Shown: positions 1 to 7,446, counted from the first letter of the stretch. The stretch is 8,597 nucleotides of DNA from Methylococcales bacterium (GCA_024958995.1 JANXGZ010000299.1:1-8597); one strand, 5' to 3'. Notes: generated by a model not told the origin, from the letters alone. Program-made: numbers and translations.

Positions 1-875
1 TCCTGGACGACATCGATCCAAACCGTTTCGCAATGTTCAAGAATCTTCTTTAGTGATTGCTCAGGCCCCATCTTGTCGATGCAGCCATCGATTGTTTCTT
101 CGATTTCTTTCATCCGCGTAACTAGGTTGCGAAATTCGAGTTGTTCAATCGTCTGCCGGTTGGCTAGTTTCTCGATCGTTTTCTTGAGAATGTCGAAGTC
201 ATCGATCCCGTCGGAACCGGAACAACAGGTCATGAATACGATCGGCTCCTCGAATCCAGCATTGGACAACTGGCTGGAAAATGCCGACAGTTGGGACGAG
301 TCCGCCTTGTCGCCGTGATTCATGACGAAGATCCAGGCGTGGGTGCCACCCTCAGACAGTAGCATCCGCCAGCCTTTTTCATCGTGGTATCGCTCCGGAC
401 TGACCACGTAGAGGAGCACATCGATGTGCGGTAGCCATTCCAGAACGATGTCCCGGTTGGCAGTCTCGATACTGTCCATATCGGGCATGTCTAACCACAG
501 GATGTCTTTCATCTGTTCATTCCTGTGCCGCTCCATGCGGATTCCAGCAACCGGAAAATGTTGCGATAGTTGTTCAACATCCAGTTGATGGTACAGGTAG
601 ATAGATACTTCCCTCGATGTTGGCCGCAGGACCCCAGTACGGGCAATCTCGTATCCGGCCAGACGGTTTAGTAAGGTGCTCTTGCCGACCCCGGTTCCGC
701 CGAAAAATGCAACCACTAAGGGTCGGTCGCTGCTGCTTCGGAAAAGGCTCTGCGGCGTCCGGCATTCCAAGCGTTCCAGGGAAGTAACATGGCGTGCTGC
801 CAGCCACCCAACCTCTGTGCAATCCTCGGCCCACGATCTGGCTGTGCGAAGGGTTTTCTCGATATTCTGCTCCAC
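1..875 (-). CDS. Dynamin-like / TRAFAC P-loop GTPase, C-terminus cut off by window edge
   Basis: This is a partial protein: 291 residues are visible and the frame is still open at base 1. I read the start as GTG at 873-875, because a stop in the same frame lies at 888-890, no ATG occurs in between, and GAGG sits about 10 nt upstream. The Walker A/G1 motif GGTGVGKS is at residues 59-66. A likely G2 threonine is T85 in RPTSRE. Switch II/G3 reads DMPD at 128-131, followed by MDSIETANR, and a YxDxxxW motif is at 162-168. The G4 position reads NHGD (185-188) instead of NKxD. The DxPDxDS...NR signature resembles tandem bacterial dynamin-like proteins such as the actinobacterial DynA/DynB type; that comparison is from memory. 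The gene begins one nucleotide after the stop of the paralogue upstream, so the two are probably co-translated. GTPase identity is secure, but the dynamin assignment and the membrane role are inferred. Confidence 0.85.
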   Translation of the reverse strand, partial: MEQNIEKTLRTARSWAEDCTEVGWLAARHVTSLERLECRTPQSLFRSSSDRPLVVAFFGGTGVGKSTLLNRLAGYEIARTGVLRPTSREVSIYLYHQLDVEQLSQHFPVAGIRMERHRNEQMKDILWLDMPDMDSIETANRDIVLEWLPHIDVLLYVVSPERYHDEKGWRMLLSEGGTHAWIFVMNHGDKADSSQLSAFSSQLSNAGFEEPIVFMTCCSGSDGIDDFDILKKTIEKLANRQTIEQLEFRNLVTRMKEIEETIDGCIDKMGPEQSLKKILEHCETVWIDVVQ

Positions 876-876
876 T

Positions 877-2628
877 TCAGAGATGCCTCAGGCTTTCCCG
901 TGCTTGGACTAGTGTCTCTGCCGGTATGTTAAATCGGGTTTGGTCGGACATGCCTGTCGGGAGGTTTTCCAATGGTTTTTTTAGTGACTTGCCAAATACA
1001 TCCGATGCGACCGCTTTTGACTGCATCTGCTTCAGTTCGGCTTCGATCTTCCGCATGTAATGACCGAGGGCGCTTTCAGTCAGGTAGGACGTCATCGAAA
1101 GCACGGCCGGCGTAATAACGAAATCATGGACACCGATACCGCCGGTTTTGAGTGCGATGGCAACGGCCGCTGCATCGGTCGTGATGCGCGTGGCGCGGAG
1201 ACCGGTGAGCGTGGCAGGTTGTTGTTCAAGTTTGTTGTACAAACGATGGGCAACTTCTTCGACACAGGGTTGGAAATCCTTTTGGTACTCTTCGACAGAT
1301 GCCTGGTAATTTTCCGATAGTAAGGGTTTACGGCTTTCGAAGGTTTTGTAGAGTTCATTCCACCAGTACTCGTAATGGCCGTTTTCTGCCCTCATCGAGA
1401 TGATCGCGTTGGAGACCTGTGTCACGTAATGTTCGTAAATACGTTCGAGTACCCTGGATTCGTGGCTTTCGCTGAACTGATTCTTTTTATTACCGGGTGA
1501 ATTCTGGCTGGAACTAAAAATATGACGGATCGGCCAGGTTAGCAAATTGCGGGTTTTGGCAAGTAGCGGAGCGATGCCTGGGATTTCCAGCAAGGTCAGC
1601 AATTCGGCTAGGGCCCGTTTCAGTGTCTCGAAATGCTGCGGGTGGTCCAGGTAATAACGCTGGTACAGTTCGGTTGAACTATTCGTTGCATTATCGATGA
1701 TTTTTTTCCATGCTTCGGCCTGGGCCTGTTCCTTCCGAAGTGGTTCCGTCCAGTTTTCCCAATAGCGATTCAACAGGGCAGAGCTGGTTTCCCGGTGAGT
1801 TGCCCGGTTACTGGTTGTTCTGTACTGCTGAAGGAAACCGAAAAGCCGGTCTGACTCCTCGGGCATGTGTTCCTGGTGCAGGCCATCTGTATGAAAGGGA
1901 AACGGCACGACCGAAGGGACGGCATCAGATCTTGTTTCCTGCCATTTGTCGCGGAATGAGCGGGTGATTAGTTCCGCCGTGTCGGCCTGAACCTTGTTGA
2001 GTACGACCAGAGTGGGCTGATTGAGTGGTTCGATGAGGGACAGCATTTGCCAGACAGACTGGTCAGCGTACTTGTCCTTGCTGACCACTAGAACGATGAC
2101 GTCGGCCAGTGCAATGGTTCTCAGTAGGCTGTGGAAATAATGCTGTGAACCGATGGAGTCGAAATCAGGGGTATCCCAGATAACCGCGTTGCCTGTTTGG
2201 GAATTCGGTATCGGATCGATATCCTGTATGGAAAAGGCAGCATTTGGTTCCGTCGGAGTCTGACCGCGTGGGACTTGTAGGTAGCCGTGGAAAAAAGCGG
2301 TAATGGCCTGGCGGTCCGATTCACTGATCTGCGGTCCGAATCCTTGCGGGAACATCGTGAAACCTGCTAGCGGGCTGACGCCAGCATATTCTTGATTCAA
2401 AAGCAGGTTGACGACCGAACTCTTGCCTGACTGGGTGGGGCCAATCACCGCGGTTTGCAAGGGCAGAGCAGGGGCCTGTTTCAGGCAGGACTGCCTTTCC
2501 AGAAAGGCTTCTGCCAGTTCCAGAGAACCCAGTTGGCTGCGTGCTCCGGCCCGGATTTCCTCGGGAACCCGAGGTTCATTGGCAATGGCCAGGTAGCGCC
2601 GCTTCAGCAGACGCAAAAAATCCAGCAT
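877..2628 (-). CDS. Dynamin-like P-loop GTPase with hydrophobic C-terminal segment
   Basis: This is a complete gene of 583 residues from ATG at 2626-2628. A longer reading from TTG at 2700 is possible, but it would run through the divergent promoter region, so I prefer the ATG. No good Shine-Dalgarno precedes it. Walker A is GPTQSGKS at residues 63-70, a likely G2 threonine is T91, and switch II is DTPD at 152-155 followed by FDS. A YxDxxxW motif is at 187-193. The G4 position reads NKVQ (211-214), with an aspartate only at 216. The middle is charged and probably helical. Residues about 484-516 are rich in Ala, Ile, Val and Gly and could insert into or lie on a membrane, as the paddle or hairpin of bacterial dynamins does. 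A charged helical tail follows. DVIVLVVS-KYAD-VWQML matches the neighbour's DVLLYVVS-RYHD-GWRML, so the two are paralogues. The likely role is GTP-driven membrane remodelling or stress protection, inferred from family only. Confidence 0.88.
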   Translation of the reverse strand: MLDFLRLLKRRYLAIANEPRVPEEIRAGARSQLGSLELAEAFLERQSCLKQAPALPLQTAVIGPTQSGKSSVVNLLLNQEYAGVSPLAGFTMFPQGFGPQISESDRQAITAFFHGYLQVPRGQTPTEPNAAFSIQDIDPIPNSQTGNAVIWDTPDFDSIGSQHYFHSLLRTIALADVIVLVVSKDKYADQSVWQMLSLIEPLNQPTLVVLNKVQADTAELITRSFRDKWQETRSDAVPSVVPFPFHTDGLHQEHMPEESDRLFGFLQQYRTTSNRATHRETSSALLNRYWENWTEPLRKEQAQAEAWKKIIDNATNSSTELYQRYYLDHPQHFETLKRALAELLTLLEIPGIAPLLAKTRNLLTWPIRHIFSSSQNSPGNKKNQFSESHESRVLERIYEHYVTQVSNAIISMRAENGHYEYWWNELYKTFESRKPLLSENYQASVEEYQKDFQPCVEEVAHRLYNKLEQQPATLTGLRATRITTDAAAVAIALKTGGIGVHDFVITPAVLSMTSYLTESALGHYMRKIEAELKQMQSKAVASDVFGKSLKKPLENLPTGMSDQTRFNIPAETLVQARESLRHL

Positions 2629-2705
2629 GGATAGGCGGGATCCGGAATTCCTTAGTATATAATTAGAGCTTACTTTATACGTGAAGCGGACGGAGAACAA
2701 CGAAC
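2629..2705. promoter_or_regulatory. Divergent promoter region between GTPase pair and lipoprotein gene
   Basis: This 77-nt AT-rich spacer separates divergent start codons and must hold promoters for both sides unless they lie inside coding sequence. On the plus strand there is a perfect TATAAT at 2658-2663, but no good -35 element at the usual distance. On the minus strand TATAAA (complement of 2673-2678) could serve as a -10 element with a weak TTGTTC -35. The ribosome binding site of the lipoprotein gene is GGAG at 2692-2695, 10 nt before its ATG. The exact promoter positions are uncertain. Confidence 0.4.
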
Positions 2706-3125
2706 ATGAACAAGAATCTGAAATTGTTGGTGCTGATTTTGGCTGTGTTGCTGAGTGCTTGCGGACAAAGCGACAAGATCAACGCCCGGTCAGACCGTAG
2801 CATGTATCGTTCGATGAGCGGTATTCAGCGTAACCTGCCTGCACAGCAAAAGGTCGAATTTCAGGTTTCGTTCTGGTCGCTCAAGCAGTTCGCTGAAAAC
2901 GAGGCTGAATTCCGGGATCAGATTCATCGGAAAACCGTTCCGGAAATCATTGAGCTAGGCAAGGAGAATTTTGCCGCGCAGTCTGCCAAGGGCAATGCCA
3001 AGTTCATCAAATACGCGACTTGGGACGAAATGATCGCGGAACTGGTTGAGGAACGCAAAAGAACCGAATTGCGCGCTGGCCGTAGAGATCCGCGGGACGA
3101 AGGCAACAAGATCCACAAGATGTAA
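2706..3125 (+). CDS. Small lipoprotein of unknown function (DUF6694-like)
   Basis: The product is 139 residues. The N-terminus has a short basic region (MNKNLK), a hydrophobic core and the lipobox LSAC, with Cys19 as the lipidated residue, so it is a signal peptidase II lipoprotein. Residue 20 is Gly and 21 Gln, with no Asp at +2, so outer-membrane sorting would be expected under the Lol rule. The mature part is charged and helical. It opens with a K-I-N-A-R-S-D-x-S-M-x-x-S motif followed by amphipathic helices, which resembles the small lipoprotein family DUF6694; that match is from memory and unverified. The C-terminal third is very rich in Arg, Lys and Glu. The ATG at 2706 has GGAG 10 nt upstream. 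The gene diverges from the two GTPases, and a functional link to them is only suggested by position. Confidence 0.85.
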   Translation: MNKNLKLLVLILAVLLSACGQSDKINARSDRSMYRSMSGIQRNLPAQQKVEFQVSFWSLKQFAENEAEFRDQIHRKTVPEIIELGKENFAAQSAKGNAKFIKYATWDEMIAELVEERKRTELRAGRRDPRDEGNKIHKM

Positions 3126-3194
3126 CCTGTACCCTTTACCTTAAGTTTCTGTTTTAATCCTGGGGCGGTGCTTTTGCAGATGACGTTTGGTTGA

Positions 3195-3256
3195 CCGCGG
3201 ATACTCCAAGTGTTGATTTGGAGTAGCTAAAGTGATCACAGAAAGCCTATCCGCGG
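3195..3256. repeat. Nested inverted repeat, 62-nt potential structured element
   Basis: CCGCGGATA at 3195-3203 is perfectly inverted as TATCCGCGG at 3248-3256, giving a 9-bp outer stem. Directly inside it, CTCCAA (3204-3209) pairs with TTGGAG (3218-3223) around an 8-nt loop. The remaining arm contains the palindrome GTGATCAC (3232-3239). Together these could fold as a stem with one or two inner hairpins. No U-run follows, so it is not a simple terminator. Confidence 0.55.
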
Positions 3257-3280
3257 ACACGATCATGGTGGTAGAACCCG

Positions 3281-3418
3281 ACCGGGGGATTTATGCCCAT
3301 AAAAACTTGCAGAGTTAATGGGGAAGCTATAAGAGGGGTAATTTCTTCAAGCAACAGTCTCAGATAACCCCGATAAATTATGCTGAACTCTCTAGTCAGT
3401 GATTAAGAATCCCCCGGT
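3281..3418. repeat. 138-bp element bounded by 11-bp perfect inverted repeat
   Basis: ACCGGGGGATT at 3281-3291 is perfectly inverted as AATCCCCCGGT at 3408-3418. Two further complementary pairs are nested inside in correct order: AGAGTT (3311-3316) with AACTCT (3386-3391), and GGGGT (3335-3339) with ACCCC (3367-3371). The whole could fold as a long interrupted rod, either as a structured RNA or as a miniature mobile element with terminal inverted repeats. I see no clear target-site duplication and no match to a riboswitch class I know. Confidence 0.5.
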
Positions 3419-3701
3419 TGTGCGCGATTTCGTGAGGGATATTTTAGGCTTGTTTTAATCGTATGGTAGGCCTTGGTCTACGGTCGAAATCAGCTCTGCC
3501 TTCTCTTGTGGGCTGTTCCATCCTGGTCCCTGTGTTATACCTTCGCACTGAAAAGATGCGCCCGGAATCCGTAACCGACGCGTGGCGGGAAGGGGCTACG
3601 ACAACTGGTTGGTTTTTCTTTATGGCATCGGAATTGCTTACGGGGTACAGGTCAGTGGAAGTCGGCAAGCCGTCAATTTTAAAACTACATAGAAAAGCAA
3701 A

Positions 3702-5294
3702 GTGAAACACACAAATTATCAGCCATCTCAGTCCGATCAAGACCTTGGGGTTTTGTCGAATCTTCGCTACGACATCCCGGCCGGCGTGGGGGTGTTCTTG
3801 GTGGCAGTCCCGCTTTGCTTGGGCATTGCGATGGCGTCTGGGGCGCCGTTATTTTCGGGGCTAATCGCCGGCATTATCGGGGGTATCGTCGTTCCTCTCG
3901 TGAGCCGTTCTGCCCTGGGGGTAAGTGGCCCGGCCGCGGGTCTTACGGTCATCGTGTTGGTGGCTATTCAGGATCTTGGTTTTGAGGCTTTTCTACTGGC
4001 CTTGGTGGTGGCCGGAATTTTTCAGGCCGCTATGGGTTTCTTCAAAGCTGGTGTCATCGCCTATTTTTTCCCCTCATCAGTGATTAACGGTATGTTGTCC
4101 GGTATCGGCATTATCATCTTTCTCAAGCAGATTCCTCATGCCTTGGGATACGATCGGGACTACGAGGGCGATATGTCCTTTTTTCAGGGTGATGACTACA
4201 ACACCTTCTCCGAATTGTCCCACATGTTGGGCTATATCACGCCCGGCGCGGTAATTGTCTCGGCTGTATCGCTTGCCGTCCTTTTACTGTGGGAAAAGCC
4301 TTCGATGAAAAAGCTGCGGATTTTCCAGTTATTGCCGGGATCACTGATTGTGGTGATGGCTGGTGTACTGCTTAGTCAGATGTTCTATGCATTTTATCCG
4401 GGGCTTGTGCTTGAGTCAGAGCACCTGGTCAGTATTCCTATTTTTAAAAACGGTGCAGATCTGCTTAACCAGTTCATCTTTCCCGATTTTTCCCAGATTA
4501 CCAATCCACAGATTTATGCGACCGCATTGACCTTGGCAGTCGTTGCCAGCCTCGAAACATTGCTCTGCGTGGAAGCCACCGACAAACTCGATTCCGAGAT
4601 GAGGGTGACACCCACCAACCGCGAACTGGTCGCTCAAGGGTTGGCCAACAGCGTATCAGGCCTGATCGGCGGGCTACCAGTCACCCAGGTAATCGTGCGC
4701 AGTTCCGCCAATATCCAGGCCGGCGCCAAAACCAAAGCTGCCGCGTTTGTCCACGGTCTGTTGTTGCTCATTACGGTCCTGTTGATCCCTATGTTGCTCA
4801 ATCTGATTCCGCTAGCTAGCCTGGCGGCCATTCTGTTTGTTGTCGGCTACAAACTGGCCAAGCCCGAACTGTTTAAAAAAATGTATCAAACGGGCATGTA
4901 CCATTTCGTTCCATACATTGCCACCGTTCTCGGACTGGTTCTCACCGACCTTCTGATGGGCATCAGCATCGGCTTGGTGATTGCACTGGTGTGCATACTG
5001 CTGGAGAACTACAAAAATACCGGTTATTGCCGTGAGGAAGATGAAAACAAAACAATTATCGTCCGCCTGTCGGAACATGTTTCCTTCCTGAATAAGGCGA
5101 ACATTTTACAGGCACTGAATGATTTGCCGGATAATTCCGAAGTCGTTATTGACGCATCGAACTCAAGATATATCGATTACGATGTCTACGAGATCATCAT
5201 CAATTTCAAGGTAGAGGCAAAACGCAAGGGGATCCGGTTGAAGATCGTCAATCTCGACGGATGGGGAAATCTGGAGAACGAAAAGTTAGCTTGA
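3702..5294 (+). CDS. SulP family inorganic anion transporter with C-terminal STAS domain
   Basis: This is a complete gene of 530 residues, a usual length for the family. It starts at GTG 3702; TAG at 3690-3692 lies in the same frame just upstream, and the family's N-terminal segment (NLRYDIPAGVGVFLVAVPLCLG) begins only about 20 residues in. The Shine-Dalgarno is poor. The transport domain spans roughly residues 20-435 with many membrane helices. It includes the half-helix motif SGPAAGLT (75-82) and the family segment NSVSGLIGGLPVTQ (316-329), continuing through RSSANIQAGAKTKAA. A STAS domain follows at about 448-525, with the core VVIDASNSRYID (481-492). SulP proteins carry sulfate, bicarbonate or other anions in the inner membrane. 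This subgroup is often found beside carbonic anhydrases, which favours bicarbonate, but none is present here, so the substrate is open. It appears to be transcribed alone. Confidence 0.93.
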   Translation: MKHTNYQPSQSDQDLGVLSNLRYDIPAGVGVFLVAVPLCLGIAMASGAPLFSGLIAGIIGGIVVPLVSRSALGVSGPAAGLTVIVLVAIQDLGFEAFLLALVVAGIFQAAMGFFKAGVIAYFFPSSVINGMLSGIGIIIFLKQIPHALGYDRDYEGDMSFFQGDDYNTFSELSHMLGYITPGAVIVSAVSLAVLLLWEKPSMKKLRIFQLLPGSLIVVMAGVLLSQMFYAFYPGLVLESEHLVSIPIFKNGADLLNQFIFPDFSQITNPQIYATALTLAVVASLETLLCVEATDKLDSEMRVTPTNRELVAQGLANSVSGLIGGLPVTQVIVRSSANIQAGAKTKAAAFVHGLLLLITVLLIPMLLNLIPLASLAAILFVVGYKLAKPELFKKMYQTGMYHFVPYIATVLGLVLTDLLMGISIGLVIALVCILLENYKNTGYCREEDENKTIIVRLSEHVSFLNKANILQALNDLPDNSEVVIDASNSRYIDYDVYEIIINFKVEAKRKGIRLKIVNLDGWGNLENEKLA

Positions 5295-5766
5295 GCAAGT
5301 GTTGGCCCCCGCCGCAGCGCTGGAAACTCGGCAAGAGAGCGATTCGGAAAAGCCAAGCCTGGGCAGGAAAGGCGCCTTGGGATGAAAGAAGGAGCGACAA
5401 CGCCTGTGTTTTGGTAATACCGGCAGGGTCCATTGTAGGGGTTCTAATCTAAATTCATCGAATTGCGAGCTAGCTGCAATCTTCCATCTGCGGATGCTGG
5501 CGGATATGGGCCACCGCTCCGGTGCCACCTCCAATTCAAGCATTGTGGTTCGCTGTACCTCCTGAAAAGCCAATGACAAGGCCGAGGGTTCAATGGATGA
5601 CCGGGTATCGACTGCGTAGTGAGTCGGCTCTGAGTGTCGTAAAGCCAATCCGAATTCCTTGTGTTCAGGCTCCCACCAGCCCGAAGATCCCGATTACAGG
5701 CAAGCTTTGTGTTGGGAACCCTGCGTTCGCAAAACAGAACACCCCGCGAACACTTTTCGACCATGT

Positions 5767-5809
5767 ACAAGTTCTGATTCGCCTACGATCAGGCGAACCC
5801 GGAACTTGT
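5767..5809. repeat. Extended two-part hairpin (REP-like or RNA structure)
   Basis: ACAAGTTC (5767-5774) pairs perfectly with GAACTTGT (5802-5809). After a small internal loop (TGA against CCCG), TTCGCCT (5778-5784) pairs with AGGCGAA (5791-5797) around a 6-nt loop. That is 15 base pairs in 43 nt. No T-tract follows, so it is not a classical terminator. Confidence 0.65.
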
Positions 5810-5815
5810 TGTATT

Positions 5816-5833
5816 GGCGATCATTCGCCCTTT
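5816..5833 (+). terminator. Weak terminator-like hairpin
   Basis: GGCGA (5816-5820) and TCGCC (5825-5829) form a 5-bp stem with a 4-nt loop, followed by C and TTT. The stem and the T-run are both short. If active, it would stop read-through into the Fur-controlled promoter, whose -35 element starts at 5834. Confidence 0.25.
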
Positions 5834-5879
5834 CTGACAAAAGGTGCAATAAAGGCGATAATGAGAATCGTTTGCATTA
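5834..5879 (+). promoter_or_regulatory. Sigma-70-like promoter overlapped by a Fur box
   Basis: The -35 element is CTGACA (5834-5839) and the -10 element is GATAAT (5857-5862). The spacer is exactly 17 nt and each hexamer has one mismatch to consensus. The -10 element is the left end of a Fur box: 5857-5875 matches the classical 19-mer GATAATGATAATCATTATC at 15 of 19 positions. The 21 bp at 5859-5879 begin TAATG and end CATTA as a palindrome. Fur bound with Fe(II) would cover the -10 element and block transcription in iron-replete cells. Transcription would start near 5869, leaving a leader of about 77 nt before the porin gene. Confidence 0.8.
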
Positions 5880-5945
5880 AGAGTCCGTCGTGTAATAAAA
5901 TGACCGCCTTTTTGGGTATTTCACCATAATCTATCGGGAGCAAAC

Positions 5946-7382
5946 GTGAATCCATTGTTTTCAGGGGTACTTGGCAGCGCGGTACTTGCGCTGTTTTTAT
6001 CCGGTCATACCGTCGGCCATGCTGCGGAAAAACCGCACGATATCGATCAACTGTGGCAGATCATTCAGCAGCAGCAGCAGCAGATCGATGCCTTGAACAG
6101 AAAACTGGACGCTCAGGCGGAGCAGATCGCGGTGTCTAACCAGAGTCCAGCGACTCCCGCACGGGGCAGGAAGCAGGATTCAGGGCTGGAGTTCCCTGAT
6201 ATCAAGGAGGTTGCCCGCAAGACCAATATCCTAGGGCAGGAAGTGGAGAAACTGCGTACCGCGTTGGTGATTCCGGAGGAAAAAGCCTTGAAGAGTGCAT
6301 ACGGACTGGGACCTGCGGCGTCCAAGATTTACCAGACCGACAAGGGCCTTTCGATTGGCGGATACGGGGAAGCCTATTACAGGAATTACGTTACGGACAA
6401 CGCCAGTTCCTCGGATACGGCTGATATGTACCGACAGGTTATTTATCTTGGTTATCGGTTCAACGACAATATTCTCTTTAATAGCGAACTGGAGTTTGAA
6501 CACGGGTCGACCGGTTCAAGCGGAACGGCATCCGTCGAATTTGCAAACGTGGATTTTCTGCTCGACCCGCGCCTAAATGTACGCGCTGGAATGGTATTGA
6601 GCCCCATGGGTTTCATCAACCAGATTCACGAGCCCAATACGTTCTTTGGCAATATCCGGCCCAAGGTGGAGCAAACGATCATTCCTTCTACCTGGCGTGA
6701 AATGGGGGTTGGTTTGTTTGGGCAACTATCGCCCGGCCTGACCTACACGACCTATGTCATGAACGGATTGAATGCAGCAAACTTTAGTGCGTCTGGCATT
6801 CGCAGCGGACGGCAGAACGGGAGTAAGGTGAAGGCGGAGGACCTAGCCTGGGTCGGTCGTCTTGATTATACGTTCCCATCCCATCAAGGGTTGTCTCTTG
6901 GTGCTTCGGTTTACCTCGGGGATTCCGGGCAAAACCAAACCTTTTCAGGAACCAGGGCTGATGTGTTTACTCAACTCTATGAGGGGCATGTCCAATGGAG
7001 ATACCGTGGCTTGGAGTTCAGGGCATTAGGGGCCTACGGCCATATTGATGATGCTGGAGTCCTGAGTGCGGCAAAGGGGGAGACCGTTGGTGAATCGAAT
7101 TACGGATGGTATACAGAGCTTGGTTATAATATATTGCCCCTGATTCTCAAGGATACAGGACAATACCTTGCGCCATTTGTTCGTTATGAGCATTACGACA
7201 GTATCGCAAAAGCGCCCGCAGGTTATTCGGATGACCTTTCCAAGGACCAGGAAATTTATCAGATTGGTCTTCAGTACAAGCCGATACCGAATGTTGTGGT
7301 TAAAGCGGATTATCGGAATTTCACAGCTGAACAAGGCAGCGTGGCCGATGAGTTCAATCTAGGTCTGGGCTATGTATTCTAG
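5946..7382 (+). CDS. Porin-like outer-membrane beta-barrel protein, probably iron-regulated
   Basis: The product is 478 residues. It starts at GTG 5946, with GGGAG at 5936-5940, and a same-frame stop at 5901-5903 leaves no earlier ATG. A Sec signal peptide is likely, with cleavage near GHA/AEK (after residue 26 or 27), though its N-region lacks Lys or Arg. Residues about 33-62 form a glutamine-rich coiled coil (six CAG codons in a row, residues 41-46), followed by a linker. The barrel runs from about residue 134 (LSIGGYGEAYY) to the end, with alternating aromatic strands and the C-terminal signature LGLGYVF ending in Phe, the BAM recognition signal. A coiled coil plus barrel resembles DcaP or phosphate-selective (O/P-type) porins, probably trimeric. 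The substrate is unknown. As first gene after the Fur box and upstream of a flavoprotein, it may admit a ferric chelate or another redox substrate; that is inference. Confidence 0.88.
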   Translation: MNPLFSGVLGSAVLALFLSGHTVGHAAEKPHDIDQLWQIIQQQQQQIDALNRKLDAQAEQIAVSNQSPATPARGRKQDSGLEFPDIKEVARKTNILGQEVEKLRTALVIPEEKALKSAYGLGPAASKIYQTDKGLSIGGYGEAYYRNYVTDNASSSDTADMYRQVIYLGYRFNDNILFNSELEFEHGSTGSSGTASVEFANVDFLLDPRLNVRAGMVLSPMGFINQIHEPNTFFGNIRPKVEQTIIPSTWREMGVGLFGQLSPGLTYTTYVMNGLNAANFSASGIRSGRQNGSKVKAEDLAWVGRLDYTFPSHQGLSLGASVYLGDSGQNQTFSGTRADVFTQLYEGHVQWRYRGLEFRALGAYGHIDDAGVLSAAKGETVGESNYGWYTELGYNILPLILKDTGQYLAPFVRYEHYDSIAKAPAGYSDDLSKDQEIYQIGLQYKPIPNVVVKADYRNFTAEQGSVADEFNLGLGYVF

Positions 7383-7446
7383 ATTGACTGCCCCTATCTT
7401 CTGGATTCCAAGGCTTGATTCAATCCGCACGACCAACGGCTGAAAC

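Larger units (their letters stand above)
3126..3701. other. Gene-poor stretch between lipoprotein and SulP genes
   Basis: I see no convincing protein-coding gene in these 576 nt. The left half contains two inverted-repeat structures, listed separately. The right half (about 3440-3701) is open in one plus-strand frame for 80 codons (3463-3705), but the predicted peptide has no recognisable features or good ribosome binding site. I found no convincing terminator after the lipoprotein gene and no clear promoter for the transporter. The stretch may hold a long 5' leader, a small RNA or remnants of a mobile element. Confidence 0.5.
5295..5833. other. Gene-poor stretch between SulP gene and Fur-controlled operon
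   Basis: About 540 nt hold no gene I can support. Several overlapping frames stay open on both strands (for example 5286-5648 and 5444-5770 on minus, 5522-5929 on plus), but their peptides show no domain, signal peptide or membrane segment. Several also run through the promoter or the 3' end of the transporter gene. Small inverted repeats occur, including GAATTG/CAATTC around 5459 and 5531. A strong hairpin lies at 5767-5809 and a weaker one at 5816-5829. A decayed gene or an unknown RNA is possible. Confidence 0.45.

Noticed and set aside
73..318. Plus-strand open frame opposite the first GTPase
   Set aside because: It is antisense to a clear GTPase reading frame and has no recognisable product.
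2629..2700. N-terminal extension of the complete GTPase from TTG at 2700
   Set aside because: The extra 24 residues would cover the AT-rich divergent promoter region and need a TTG start; the ATG at 2628 directly precedes a normal-looking N-terminus.
3418..3445. Possible promoter for the SulP gene (TTGTGC, 16 nt, TATTTT)
   Set aside because: Both hexamers match consensus poorly and it lies over 250 nt from the start codon.
5444..5770. Minus-strand open frames of 108-120 codons after the SulP gene
   Set aside because: The peptides overlap one another in different frames, are rich in Arg, Ser, Pro and Trp, and show no domain, signal or membrane segment; one overlaps the end of the transporter gene.
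5522..5929. Plus-strand open frame of 135 codons before the porin gene
   Set aside because: It reads straight through the hairpins, the promoter and the Fur box, which are much better supported.
7383..7446. Possible terminator hairpin (GGATT/AATCC) between porin and FMN genes
   Set aside because: The stem is only 5 bp with no T-run after it, so I treat the gap as part of the operon.
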